From assembly GCA_947628305.1 (NCBI GenBank), contig CANQZG010000017.1, positions 1 to 64,000 on the forward strand: 64,000 bases of DNA. The letters are read 5' to 3'. Origin of the DNA: an uncultured Muribaculaceae bacterium. GTDB lineage: Bacteria; Bacteroidota; Bacteroidia; Bacteroidales; Muribaculaceae. Positions within the stretch are counted from its first letter, which is position 1, and the number at the start of each line of letters is the position of its first letter. The notes under the pieces are model-generated. The model was given only the letters and a program-made list of their open reading frames with translations. It was not told the origin of the DNA and did not search any database. Both the position numbers and the translations under genes were made by a program. Below are positions 27,002 through 35,173 of this stretch, piece after piece.

Positions 27002-27151
27002 GTAGGGACGCGACTACGTTCGCGTCCGTTATTGCAAATGATTGATAACCTACCTCTTTGAGGACGCGCACGTTGGCGCGTCCCTACGATGTTCACTTAA
27101 GAGCATTTGATGAATTGCATGGAATTGGTAGGGTGCGGCCATGGCCGCACC
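27002..27151. repeat. BIME-like cluster: inverted pair of GTAG hairpins plus a GTAG/CCATGG hairpin
   Basis: Hairpin 1 (27002-27027) starts GTAGGGACGCG and ends CGCGTCC. Hairpin 2 (27061-27087) is in reverse orientation, ending GGCGCGTCCCTAC. Hairpin 3 (27128-27151) is GTAGGGTGCGGCC followed by its complement. A reverse half-copy of the outer arm (CACCCTACCAATTC) lies at about 26965-26978, right after ispF. The first two are spaced 33 nt apart, as in REP pairs. Confidence 0.8.
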
Positions 27152-27183
27152 GCAATAAATTGAAAATCAGCGATGACACAACC

Positions 27184-27455
27184 GGCGAGGGTGTTGCATA
27201 ACGTAGTCCGAATGGGATTGCGAAGCAATCATTTTGAATAGCCGTGGGCCGAGCCGTCAGGCGAGACCCACGGTGGGGAGACAAAATGCCAGTTTGAATC
27301 TGGAAGATTCATTATCATAAATGATTCTTTCAGAAACATTTATCCCTTATACTTCTTTCCGAGGGTTTCGCTTTGCTCAACCCTCGGCTATTCAAAAGGA
27401 TTGTTTCACAATCCATCGCTGCCAATTAACCGTGATTTTTAAACAACCTCTTATC
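27184..27455. repeat. Composite inverted-repeat element
   Basis: The arms 27215-27244 (GGATTGCGAAGCAATC... GAATAGCCG) and 27385-27414 are inverted repeats of 30 nt with few mismatches. Nested inside are a hairpin at 27242-27273 (CCGTGGG...CCCACGG) and another at 27359-27387 (CCGAGGGTT...AACCCTCGG). The outer left end GAGGGTGTTGCATAAC matches the terminal repeat of other elements here, and a weaker partner AACAACCTC lies near 27442. There is no coding potential in 26961-27507. Confidence 0.7.
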
Positions 27456-27507
27456 TCCCGAAGTCCTTTATTGTGGCATTAACACAATCTTTCTCCAAAA
27501 AAAGTTG

Positions 27508-27515
27508 TAACTTTG
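27508..27515 (+). promoter_or_regulatory. -7 box TAACTTTG close to the ferredoxin gene start
   Basis: TAACTTTG ends 6 nt before the ATG at 27522. Transcription would then begin at or beside that codon. The same AAAAAAGTTGTAACTTTG string occurs at 1001-1018. Confidence 0.55.
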
Positions 27516-27521
27516 GAGACG

Positions 27522-29000
27522 ATGAACGGGAAGATTCTAAAAATGACACGCATCGTGGTCGCAGCCGTCAGTCTCGCACTGATGACCGCGATTGTCATTA
27601 TATCGACCGCTGACACCGACACACAACACGTCATTTCGCGCGTGGCCCACATCCAGATACTTCCCGCCGCCATGTCATTGTCGATGACCGTGTTTGTATC
27701 ATGGCTGATTGTCACGCTGATACTGGGGCGCGTATATTGCTCGGCAGTTTGCCCCATGGGAATCTTTCAGGATATCTGTTCCCGCTCCCGACGTCTCGGG
27801 CGCAACCGTGACCGCCGTCCCTACCGTTATTCCAGGCCACTCACCTATACCCGCAATCTGACGCTCGCACTCGTGGCCGTCGCCCTCGCCACCGGCATAT
27901 CAATTATTCCGGTGCTGCTCGACCCCTACAGCATATACTCGCGGTTTATTTTCAATTACGTCCGTCCGCTCTATGCGCTCGCGACATCGACCGCTGGCAG
28001 CGTCATAACAGGCGCGACCGCGGGAATAGTGATTTCAGGCGTGACAATGGCCGTCATCGGCTGGCTCGCCGCCAGGAACGGGCGAACATTCTGCAACTCG
28101 CTATGTCCCGTCGGCTCCATGTTGGGACTAATCAGCCGACATTCCTACATGCGCATCGACATCAACACCGACCGATGTATCCAGTGCCACAAATGCGAAC
28201 ACGTGTGCAAGGCTTCCTGTATCGACCTCACCGACCATGTCGTTGACGGCTCACGCTGCGTGGCGTGCTTCGACTGCCTGACCGTGTGCCCCAACGACGC
28301 GATACACTACACCCCCAACCGACACAAACTGTCAATACCGATGATGCAACGCATCTCCAACGGGGTATCACGTCCTGCGACAAGCCTCGATGCATCGGCT
28401 GACAACGCATCCGCCCCACGGCGCATAGACCGACGCAAGTTCCTCGCGTTAGGCATCGTGGCGGCAGCGACCCCTACACTCCTGCGTGCCGACAAGGCGG
28501 TTGCCCGCGCCACAGGAGGCAAATCCCCCCACCCACATCTGGCCGTGACCCCCCCCGGCGCACCGTCGCGCCAACAGTTCCTGACCCGATGCACGGGATG
28601 CGGACTCTGCATGTCCCACTGTCCTACCGGGGTATTAAAGGCTTCGGTCAGAGAATACGGAATCATCCACATCCTGCACCCGGTGATGGACTATGACCGG
28701 GCACGATGCGACTGGGAGTGCACCGCATGTTCACAAGTGTGCCCCACGACCGCGCTGCTCCCTCTGACCTCCGAAACCAAACACCGCACGGCAATAGGAC
28801 TGGCCACCGTAGTCCCTGAAAACTGCGTGCATTGCGGACGATGCGCCCGCTCATGCCCCGTCCACGCGATTGAGATGCTCGATGCCTCGCGCGGTAGACT
28901 GCCCGCGGTTGACGCTGACGTGTGCATCGGATGCGGGACATGCCAGAATGTGTGCCCGGCATCACCCTATAAGGCAATATACATTGAAGGTATAGAATGA
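27522..29000 (+). CDS. Membrane polyferredoxin (NapH-like plus C-terminal 4Fe-4S domains)
   Basis: The 492-residue protein joins two parts. The N-terminal half has about five membrane helices with NapH/CcoG-type cysteine motifs on loops (CSAVCPMG, CNSLCPVG) and two 4Fe-4S clusters (CIQCHKCEHVC, CVACFDCLTVCP). In the middle is a twin-arginine-like DRRKFLALGIV. The C-terminal half holds four more cluster motifs (CTGCGLCMSHCP, CTACSQVCP, CVHCGRCARSCP, CIGCGTCQNVCP). Such proteins pass electrons across the membrane to periplasmic reductases; the partner is not in the window. ATG 27543 is an alternative start that leaves a normal leader after the -7 box. Confidence 0.88.
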   Translation: MNGKILKMTRIVVAAVSLALMTAIVIISTADTDTQHVISRVAHIQILPAAMSLSMTVFVSWLIVTLILGRVYCSAVCPMGIFQDICSRSRRLGRNRDRRPYRYSRPLTYTRNLTLALVAVALATGISIIPVLLDPYSIYSRFIFNYVRPLYALATSTAGSVITGATAGIVISGVTMAVIGWLAARNGRTFCNSLCPVGSMLGLISRHSYMRIDINTDRCIQCHKCEHVCKASCIDLTDHVVDGSRCVACFDCLTVCPNDAIHYTPNRHKLSIPMMQRISNGVSRPATSLDASADNASAPRRIDRRKFLALGIVAAATPTLLRADKAVARATGGKSPHPHLAVTPPGAPSRQQFLTRCTGCGLCMSHCPTGVLKASVREYGIIHILHPVMDYDRARCDWECTACSQVCPTTALLPLTSETKHRTAIGLATVVPENCVHCGRCARSCPVHAIEMLDASRGRLPAVDADVCIGCGTCQNVCPASPYKAIYIEGIE

Positions 29001-29006
29001 TTAAAG

Positions 29007-29801
29007 ATGAAACAATATCTCGAACTGCTTGACCACATAATGACCCAGGGCACCGACAAAGGCGACCGCACAGGCACAGGCACGCGCAGCGTGTTCGGCT
29101 ATCAGATGCGGTTTGACCTCGCCGAAGGCTTTCCGTTGCTCACGACCAAGAAACTTCACCTGAAGTCGATAATCCACGAACTGCTGTGGTTCCTCAAGGG
29201 TGATACCAACGTAAAATATCTCCAGGACAACGGCGTGAGAATCTGGAACGAATGGGCCAATGCCGACGGCGAGTTAGGCCACATCTACGGCTACCAGTGG
29301 CGTTCATGGCCCGACTATAACGGCGGTTCGGTTGACCAGATTACACAGGCCGTCAATGACATAAAGAACAACCCCGATTCACGGCGCATCATCGTCAGCG
29401 CGTGGAACGTGGCCGACCTCCCTAACATGAACCTTCCACCGTGCCACGCGTTCATGCAATTCTATGTCGCCGACGGACGACTGAGTCTGCAACTCTACCA
29501 ACGCAGTGCCGACTGTTTCCTCGGCGTACCGTTCAACATCGCCTCCTACGCCCTGTTGTTGCTGATGATGGCGCAGGTAACAGGATTGAAACCGGGCGAA
29601 TTCATCCACACCCTCGGCGATGCACACATCTACCGCAACCATTTCGACCAGGCGCGGGAACAACTGTCCCGCACACCCCGGAAGTTGCCTGTGATGAAGC
29701 TGAACCCCGATGTGAAATCGATTTTTGATTTCAAGTACGAGGATTTCACCCTCGAGAACTACGACCCGTTACCCCACATCAAAGCCACTGTATCGGTATG
29801 A
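29007..29801 (+). CDS. thyA: Thymidylate synthase
   Basis: The 264-residue protein is full length for ThyA. It has [19 protein letters not shown], the catalytic Cys in [34 protein letters not shown] and [17 protein letters not shown]. It methylates dUMP using methylene-tetrahydrofolate, producing dTMP and dihydrofolate. It overlaps folA by 4 nt, pairing the producer and recycler of dihydrofolate. The upstream ferredoxin gene ends 6 nt earlier and may share the transcript. Confidence 0.98.
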   Translation: MKQYLELLDHIMTQGTDKGDRTGTGTRSVFGYQMRFDLAEGFPLLTTKKLHLKSIIHELLWFLKGDTNVKYLQDNGVRIWNEWANADGELGHIYGYQWRSWPDYNGGSVDQITQAVNDIKNNPDSRRIIVSAWNVADLPNMNLPPCHAFMQFYVADGRLSLQLYQRSADCFLGVPFNIASYALLLLMMAQVTGLKPGEFIHTLGDAHIYRNHFDQAREQLSRTPRKLPVMKLNPDVKSIFDFKYEDFTLENYDPLPHIKATVSV

Positions 29802-30295
29802 GCAGAATCACCCTGATAGCGGCCGTAGGCCCTAACCTTGAACTCGGTCGCGACGGCGGTCTTGTCTACAATATCAAAGCCGACATGCGGCATTTCAAGG
29901 ACACGACCATGGGACACCCCATCATCATGGGTCGCAAGACATTTGAGTCGTTCCCCAAGGGCGCGTTGCCCGGGCGGCGCAACATAGTCATCACCCGCAA
30001 CCGCGACTACACCGCGCCCGGCATAGAGACCGCCGCGTCACTCGACGAAGCAATCACACTCGCTTCATCCACAGCCGATGAAATCATGATTATAGGAGGC
30101 GGAGCCGTCTACGCCGAGGCTATCGCCCGCGCCGACCGCCTCATCCTCACCGAGGTCGATGACCCATGCCCCGATGCCGACACCCTCTTCCCCGAATACC
30201 GCGCCGACTGGACGCTGACCGACACCACCGAAACCGTCACCGACCCGGCAACCGGCCTCCGTTACCGCTTCGCCACCTACCAACGCCGCCATTAA
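29798..30295 (+). CDS. folA: Dihydrofolate reductase
   Basis: The 165-residue protein begins [20 protein letters not shown]. It continues with [36 protein letters not shown] and [14 protein letters not shown], the standard DHFR cofactor and substrate motifs. It reduces dihydrofolate to tetrahydrofolate with NADPH, regenerating the cofactor used by ThyA just upstream. The ATGA overlap with thyA implies coupled translation. Repeats fill the gap to the converging YciO-like gene. Confidence 0.97.
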   Translation: MSRITLIAAVGPNLELGRDGGLVYNIKADMRHFKDTTMGHPIIMGRKTFESFPKGALPGRRNIVITRNRDYTAPGIETAASLDEAITLASSTADEIMIIGGGAVYAEAIARADRLILTEVDDPCPDADTLFPEYRADWTLTDTTETVTDPATGLRYRFATYQRRH

Positions 30296-30319
30296 CACGG
30301 AATCATCGGACTGCGAATC

Positions 30320-30463
30320 GTAGGGACGTGGCGCGCCACGTCCGCTGGTTGCTGATTGTGATGGCGGACGCAAAACTTCGCGTCCCAGTGCTGTTTACTT
30401 AAGGTGATTTGTGAATTGCATGGATTGGGTAGGGTGTGGCCATGGCCGCACCCTACCCAATCC
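30320..30463. repeat. BIME-like cluster between folA and the YciO-like gene
   Basis: The first hairpin, 30320-30343, is GTAGGGACGTGGCGCGCCACGTCC, whose stem differs from other copies at both arms. The second, 30366-30385, is a weaker inverted partner (GGACGC...GCGTCC) whose CTAC foot has decayed. The third, 30422-30463, is a 42-nt near-perfect palindrome containing GTAGGGTG and CCATGG. The region lies between converging genes. Confidence 0.78.
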
Positions 30464-30476
30464 AAACTTAGAGTAT

Positions 30477-31085
30477 CTAAAAATCGCCGGCACCGGGGCG
30501 GATGATTTCGGGGGAACGGCTGTCGGTTAGGTCTACGACGGTCGAGGGGATGACAGAGCCTTCGCCACCGTCAATCATCATGTCGGCGACATCTTCATAA
30601 CGGGAGGCTATCGCGACTGGTTCCGACCCTTCTTCGGGGACATCGGGGTCGAATGTGATTGAGGTGGAGAGGACGGGATTGCCGAGACGGCGGGCGATTT
30701 CGCGGGGTATTTCATTGTCGGGGATACGTATACCAACAACTTTACGTCCCTTGAACACCTTGGGAAGCCGTGTAGATGCGGGCAAAAGGAATGTATAAGG
30801 GCCGGGCAGACAGTCCTTGAGGATGCGGAACGCGACATTGTCTATGCGGGCGTACTCACTCGCCTGGGACATGTCGGCACATACGACCGAAAGCTCCTGT
30901 TTCAAAGGGTTTATGCCTTTCAACCGACATACCCGCTCGATTGCACGGTTGTCAAGGGCGTTACACCCCACGGCATAAAGCGTGTCGGTGGGATAGACGA
31001 TGACACCTCCGTCACGGAGGGTCTCGACCGCCTCGTCAAGGAAACGGTCGTTGATGCTTGATGGATATATGCGAAGTGTTTTCAT
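30477..31085 (-). CDS. Sua5/YciO/YrdC-family protein, YciO-like
   Basis: The 202-residue protein has the dsRNA-binding-like YrdC fold: GGVIVYPTDTLYAVGCNA, LPGPYTFLLPAS, VGIRIPDNEIPREIA and PVLSTSI. The family includes TsaC, which makes threonylcarbamoyl-AMP for the t6A37 modification of tRNA. Details such as ICRLKG-type spacing and DNVAFRILK look closer to E. coli YciO than to TsaC, and YciO activity is weak or uncertain. It is 24 nt downstream of a B3/B4-domain gene, so both probably come from one transcript with tRNA-related roles. Confidence 0.88.
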   Translation of the reverse strand: MKTLRIYPSSINDRFLDEAVETLRDGGVIVYPTDTLYAVGCNALDNRAIERVCRLKGINPLKQELSVVCADMSQASEYARIDNVAFRILKDCLPGPYTFLLPASTRLPKVFKGRKVVGIRIPDNEIPREIARRLGNPVLSTSITFDPDVPEEGSEPVAIASRYEDVADMMIDGGEGSVIPSTVVDLTDSRSPEIIRPGAGDF

Positions 31086-31109
31086 GGATAAAAGTTTATA
31101 GTTTAGAGG

Positions 31110-31775
31110 TTATGATTTATGGAGGGTTATTCTGATATTGGTGGCTGATGCGAAACGTTCGAGCAATCCGGTCGCCATCTCGGCAAACTCGGCGGGGGAC
31201 ATTTCCTCGCCGTACATATTGACAGTCATGACCAGTCGACGGGTATCAAGTGAGAGTTTTGTGCGCTCGTTGTCACTGGTGGGCGTGCCTACGCCACCGA
31301 CCTCGTCACGGAACACGGGCATATTCTCTATATTGAGCGGGCCTCGACCGATGCCCTCGTATGGTTCTTCATGTCGCCCGACACCGAGGGTCAACGTGTC
31401 ACCTTTGATTTTGTCAGCATCAAACCCGCCGATGGCATATCCTGACCGCAATGACATCACATTGATTACATCGACAAGGGCATTGACCCGGTACAGACCC
31501 AGCCCCCTGACAACACGTCGGCACAGCTGTTCGTTGGCAGGACGGTAACGATTGGGTTCTTTGCCGAGAGCCTTATAGGCGGCACGGGTGGCCGCTATGC
31601 CGGGACGTTTGTTGATTTCGCCAAGCTGATAACGCCCGGCGATTTCCATGCACACATCATCAAGTACCGCCTCGAGTTCCTCCGAAGTCGGTGTATTGAC
31701 AACATCGGCCTCAACAAGCATCACACTCAACGACAGACACTTTTCCGTTATTATATCTTCAAAACCAATATTCAT
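31110..31775 (-). CDS. B3/B4 (tRNA-editing-like) domain protein
   Basis: The 221-residue protein starts MNIGFEDIITEKCLSLSVML. It carries the B3/B4 fold known from the editing part of PheRS beta: RPGIAATRAAYKALGKEPNR, RRVVRGLGLYRVNALVDVIN and RSGYAIGGFDADKI. Stand-alone versions may edit mischarged tRNA or bind amino acids, but roles are largely inferred. The ATG at 31775 is chosen because the longer reading begins with a TTG inside the -7 box. The promoter lies only 10 nt upstream, so the leader would be very short. The YciO-like gene follows. Confidence 0.85.
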   Translation of the reverse strand: MNIGFEDIITEKCLSLSVMLVEADVVNTPTSEELEAVLDDVCMEIAGRYQLGEINKRPGIAATRAAYKALGKEPNRYRPANEQLCRRVVRGLGLYRVNALVDVINVMSLRSGYAIGGFDADKIKGDTLTLGVGRHEEPYEGIGRGPLNIENMPVFRDEVGGVGTPTSDNERTKLSLDTRRLVMTVNMYGEEMSPAEFAEMATGLLERFASATNIRITLHKS

Positions 31776-31784
31776 AAATAAAAA

Positions 31785-31792
31785 CAAATATA
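31785..31792 (-). promoter_or_regulatory. -7 box TATATTTG for the B3/B4-YciO operon
   Basis: On the minus strand TATATTTG ends 9 nt before the ATG at 31775, implying a leader of only a few nucleotides. The match to TAnnTTTG is exact. No clear -33 is visible. Confidence 0.5.
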
Positions 31793-31829
31793 GAAGCTGT
31801 TAATTCCAGACACACTCTTAAAAATACGA

Positions 31830-31855
31830 AAAGAGTTGTTTCACAACAACTCTTT
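31830..31855 (-). terminator. Terminator after asd
   Basis: A perfect 11-bp stem (31830-31840 with 31845-31855) closes a TCAC loop. On the minus strand it is followed by TCGTATTTTTAAG. It is about 114 nt past the asd stop codon and resembles the hairpin at 8-38. The rest of 31793-31968 is AT-rich and otherwise empty. Confidence 0.75.
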
Positions 31856-31968
31856 CCTTTTAAACCTTTATCTTAATCTAATACTATGAAAAACACACAT
31901 GCAAATGTAGGCACATTCCGTGACCTACACAAGCGTTATTTATCTTTTTAATGTTTTTATACACATTT

Positions 31969-32964
31969 TTAGACAAGGAGCCGGGCGATTTGAACCGCAT
32001 TGAGGGCAGCACCCTTGCGTATCTGGTCAGACACGCACCAATAGGCGACTCCGTTACCCGAGATATCACGACGTAAACGTCCGACATAGACCGGGTCACA
32101 GCCGGTTAGGTCAAGGGGCATAGGATATAGGTTGCGAGAGGGGTCATCGGCAAGGACAACACCCGGTGCGGCATCAAAAGCGGCACGCACCTCGTCAAGC
32201 GACAACGGACGCTCGGTCTCGGCCCATATAGCCTCGCTGTGGGCACGCATGACGGGGACACGGACACATGTCGCACTGACCTCCAACGCGGGCGCGTGCA
32301 TGATTTTCTTTGTCTCCTGATGCATCTTCATCTCCTCCTTGGTATAACCGTTGTCGGTGAATACATCGATGTGTGGGATTACATTATAGGCCAACTGATG
32401 GGCGAAACGGCTGACGGTAGGTTTATCCCCACGGCAAAGTTCGGCATATTGTCCTATAAGTTCGTCCATGGCCGCCGCCCCTGCCCCGCTCGCCGCCTGA
32501 TAGGTGGCGACATGCACCCGTTTCACAGGGCTAAGGTCATGGAGTGGCTTAAGTGTCACAACCATCTGGATAGTGGTGCAGTTGGGGTTGGCGATTATGC
32601 GTCGCGGAGCGTTTTCCACATCCCCGGGATTTACCTCGGGGACGACCAGGGGGACATCATCATCCATGCGGAACGCGCTTGAATTGTCAATCATCACCGC
32701 GCCACGCGCGGTGATGACCCCGGCAAATTCACGTGAAGTACCCGCACCTGCCGATGTGAACGCAATATCAATGCCATCAAAATCAGCAGGATTATCGACA
32801 AGTCGTTTCACAGTCAACTGACGGTCACGGAAACGATAGGTGCGACCCTCACTTCGCTCCGAGCCAAACAATTCGATTCGTTCAACGGGGAAATCACTGT
32901 TACACAATACATTTAACAATTCCTGTCCAACGGCGCCACTCGCGCCAACAATCGCAATATTCAT
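31969..32964 (-). CDS. asd: Aspartate-semialdehyde dehydrogenase
   Basis: The 331-residue protein is normal for Asd. The start at 32964 ([17 protein letters not shown], the NADP-binding loop) is chosen over an in-frame extension of 70 residues that has no homology. Further marks are [25 protein letters not shown] with the catalytic Cys, [17 protein letters not shown] and [17 protein letters not shown]. It reduces aspartyl phosphate to the semialdehyde for lysine, threonine and methionine synthesis and for diaminopimelate. It follows the EnvC-like gene by 64 nt and a short tandem repeat. Confidence 0.95.
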   Translation of the reverse strand: MNIAIVGASGAVGQELLNVLCNSDFPVERIELFGSERSEGRTYRFRDRQLTVKRLVDNPADFDGIDIAFTSAGAGTSREFAGVITARGAVMIDNSSAFRMDDDVPLVVPEVNPGDVENAPRRIIANPNCTTIQMVVTLKPLHDLSPVKRVHVATYQAASGAGAAAMDELIGQYAELCRGDKPTVSRFAHQLAYNVIPHIDVFTDNGYTKEEMKMHQETKKIMHAPALEVSATCVRVPVMRAHSEAIWAETERPLSLDEVRAAFDAAPGVVLADDPSRNLYPMPLDLTGCDPVYVGRLRRDISGNGVAYWCVSDQIRKGAALNAVQIARLLV

Positions 32965-32980
32965 TTCAAGTTGTAATAAA

Positions 32981-33004
32981 TCTAATTGGTCTAATTGGTC
33001 TAAT
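32981..33004. repeat. 9-bp tandem repeat upstream of asd
   Basis: TCTAATTGG is repeated 2.7 times between the asd start and the EnvC-like stop. It lies 17-40 nt before the asd start codon, so copy-number change could alter the leader or ribosome access, though nothing shows that it does. Confidence 0.6.
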
Positions 33005-33028
33005 ATGACTAATCGGGTTTTGGTAAGT

Positions 33029-34300
33029 TTAACGCACCCAGGACATGGGGTTGAGTTTGGAACGTTCGTTACGCACCTCGAAATGCAGAATCGTATGACC
33101 GTCAACCGTCGCGACACCGCCGATACGTTGCCCAGTGCTGACTTTGTCGCCCGTACGTACCGAAATCGAGCCAAGATTGGCGTATATGGTTATATAGTTG
33201 CCATGACGTACCATGACGATATTCCCGAAACCGTCCTGACGGAAAATCGCCGACACTATGCCCTCGAACACAGCCCGGGCCGCCGTCCCGGCCGCCACCT
33301 CGACATCGATGCCGGGGTTATCGACCATGACATGAGGTAAATCGGGATGATGATGACGTCCGAAGTCTTTCACTACACGGTAAGAGCCGGCCACAGGGAA
33401 CAACAGTCTCCCCTTGTTTCCCTCGAACGAGCCTGAGAGCTCGCGGTCACGCGCCGACTGTCTCAACCCGGGCGATTTAGACCCTGTGCGGGTGTCAACC
33501 GATGCCATTTCCGTTCCCGGAGAAGACTTGGGTGAAGTGTCCTTGGATTTCGGCTTGGGTTTCGGTTTTGACTGTTGCTGCCTTATAAGCCTGTTGAGTT
33601 CAGCGTCAAGCGATTTCTGCTGTCGCTGCTGTTTCTGCAACAGGGCGCGGAGGTCTCCGTCCCGTTTTTTCATGTCGGCGACAAGACGGCTGCTTTCATC
33701 GCTCTTGAACTGCAATTGCCGACGTGCGAGACTCATCCTTGACAATGCGTCAGAGCGTTCGCGCTGCATCGCCGCGAGTTTTTCCCGTGAATCTTTCAAT
33801 TGTTCCGATGCCGCCAAGAGATTCCCGGCCTGACGCGCACGCCAACGGTTGACCTCACGGAGATAACGCACACGCTGCCATGCCTGACGAAAACCGCCTG
33901 ACGAGAACAAAAACGCAAGTGTCCCGGTTGACGATGATGTCCCCTGCATTTTCCTTAGCGAAGCCACGTAACGGCGACGCATGTCATCAAGACGCGTCTC
34001 CAATGACACAATCGAATCAGAAAAACCACTGATTCCGGCATCGAGCGAATCAATGCCGAGCCGCATGGCTTCAATCGAGCGGTCACTTTCGTCAATATCG
34101 GCTCGCAACGAGTTTAGACGGTTCAGTTCCTGAGCCGTGCGACGAGTGTTATCCTTGAGCTGACGCCGGGTGTCATTAATCTTGGAACGGTTACCTTGCT
34201 GCTCCTTTTTAACATTCTTGACCGTACGCGCGGGACGCGCCGCCTCAACAGGAAGCAAGACCGAAAGCAACAGCAACAATATGACCGATAGTCGAGACAT
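33029..34300 (-). CDS. EnvC-like murein hydrolase activator (degenerate M23/LytM domain)
   Basis: The 423-residue protein has a signal peptide (1-20). A long coiled coil runs from about 25 to 245 ([40 protein letters not shown]), followed by a Lys/Pro/Ser linker. The C-terminal LytM domain starts at about 300 ([18 protein letters not shown]). Catalytic M23 enzymes have HxxxD and HxH; here the first reads NPGID and the second TILHFEV, so one His of each pair is missing. This matches EnvC, which activates amidases at division rather than cutting peptidoglycan itself. It is the fourth gene of dut-TPR-DUF4292-envC, an order I recall from other Bacteroidales. Confidence 0.9.
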   Translation of the reverse strand: MSRLSVILLLLLSVLLPVEAARPARTVKNVKKEQQGNRSKINDTRRQLKDNTRRTAQELNRLNSLRADIDESDRSIEAMRLGIDSLDAGISGFSDSIVSLETRLDDMRRRYVASLRKMQGTSSSTGTLAFLFSSGGFRQAWQRVRYLREVNRWRARQAGNLLAASEQLKDSREKLAAMQRERSDALSRMSLARRQLQFKSDESSRLVADMKKRDGDLRALLQKQQRQQKSLDAELNRLIRQQQSKPKPKPKSKDTSPKSSPGTEMASVDTRTGSKSPGLRQSARDRELSGSFEGNKGRLLFPVAGSYRVVKDFGRHHHPDLPHVMVDNPGIDVEVAAGTAARAVFEGIVSAIFRQDGFGNIVMVRHGNYITIYANLGSISVRTGDKVSTGQRIGGVATVDGHTILHFEVRNERSKLNPMSWVR

Positions 34301-34309
34301 GCGGCTACC

Positions 34310-35173
34310 TTATAGATTTTTCAGGATTTTCATCAGGTCAGAGGCCGACACACGGGTATATCCCGAGGGGACACGCCATTCGACATCCGCGCCGGTGTTC
34401 CATTTGGCACGATTGAAATTCCATTCCACCGAAGCCTCGATGCGACGGTTGCGCAAGGTAGTTGCCAACGTGACATCCGATGCGGCCATTCCCGAAACGG
34501 TGGTGACAAAGTCAGAATAACCCACGGCGAGCGAACCGGTCGAACCGTATGTGGCATCCAGTGAGCGTAACATGCCGTTGTCCCCGTAGGTGAAACCGTA
34601 ACCTACACCGGCCGGGGTTGACGTGGGGAGAACGCGCCATGTCGAAACCCCGCCCTCAAGTTCAAATCCGTCAGAACGCGAAGGGGTCAACGTACCCTCA
34701 CCGAGGATGAAAGGACGCCCCAACAATAAATCCTGCAAATTACCGACCGTAGCGGGGAAACCCGCCAAAAGACCGCTGACACTCTCGGCTACATAACATC
34801 GGTGAATCTTGGACATGGCATACACCGAGTCGCCCACTACGACAAGCGAAGCCATCTCCATTCCGAGAACGCGTACCGACAGATGAAGCCCACGGTTGCG
34901 CACCATCGTCAGATTTCCCGAAAATGACATCCTCTTTGGTGATACAAGCGACATGTTCACCGGTGACTTGACATCCTGCCACTGCCCGAATGTCGAAGTC
35001 GCCGTCTTATAAAGTTCCCGCAACGAACCGCCTGTACCACTACCCCCTGTTGTCGCCCCCGGAAGTGACGGCGTAGTCGCAGCATTCCGGGCCGAACCAC
35101 ACGATGAAAAGGTATACAGTGACAATAATGTAAGCGTTATTGCAAGAAAACGTGATGAAAGGTTCTTTATCAT
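34310..35173 (-). CDS. DUF4292 lipoprotein
   Basis: The 287-residue protein has a lipoprotein signal (LLSLYTFSSCGSA, Cys25). The body has the LolA/LolB-like pattern of DUF4292: PVNMSLVSPKRMSFSGNLTM, RVLGMEMASLVVVGDSVYAM and the closing FNRAKWNTGADVEW. Family members are thought to handle lipids or lipoproteins at the envelope, an inference from fold. It is flanked by the TPR gene (4-nt overlap) and the EnvC-like gene (9-nt gap), so an envelope role linked to division or outer-membrane upkeep fits. Confidence 0.85.
   Translation of the reverse strand: MIKNLSSRFLAITLTLLSLYTFSSCGSARNAATTPSLPGATTGGSGTGGSLRELYKTATSTFGQWQDVKSPVNMSLVSPKRMSFSGNLTMVRNRGLHLSVRVLGMEMASLVVVGDSVYAMSKIHRCYVAESVSGLLAGFPATVGNLQDLLLGRPFILGEGTLTPSRSDGFELEGGVSTWRVLPTSTPAGVGYGFTYGDNGMLRSLDATYGSTGSLAVGYSDFVTTVSGMAASDVTLATTLRNRRIEASVEWNFNRAKWNTGADVEWRVPSGYTRVSASDLMKILKNL

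Noticed and set aside
27002-27414. CRISPR array
   Set aside because: The repeats are palindromes of differing sequence, irregularly spaced and inverted, with no constant direct repeat and no cas genes.
32965-33174. 70-residue N-terminal extension of asd
   Set aside because: The extension has no Asd homology, contains translated tandem repeats (LDQLDQLD) and overlaps the end of the upstream gene. The dinucleotide-binding loop begins exactly at the ATG at 32964.
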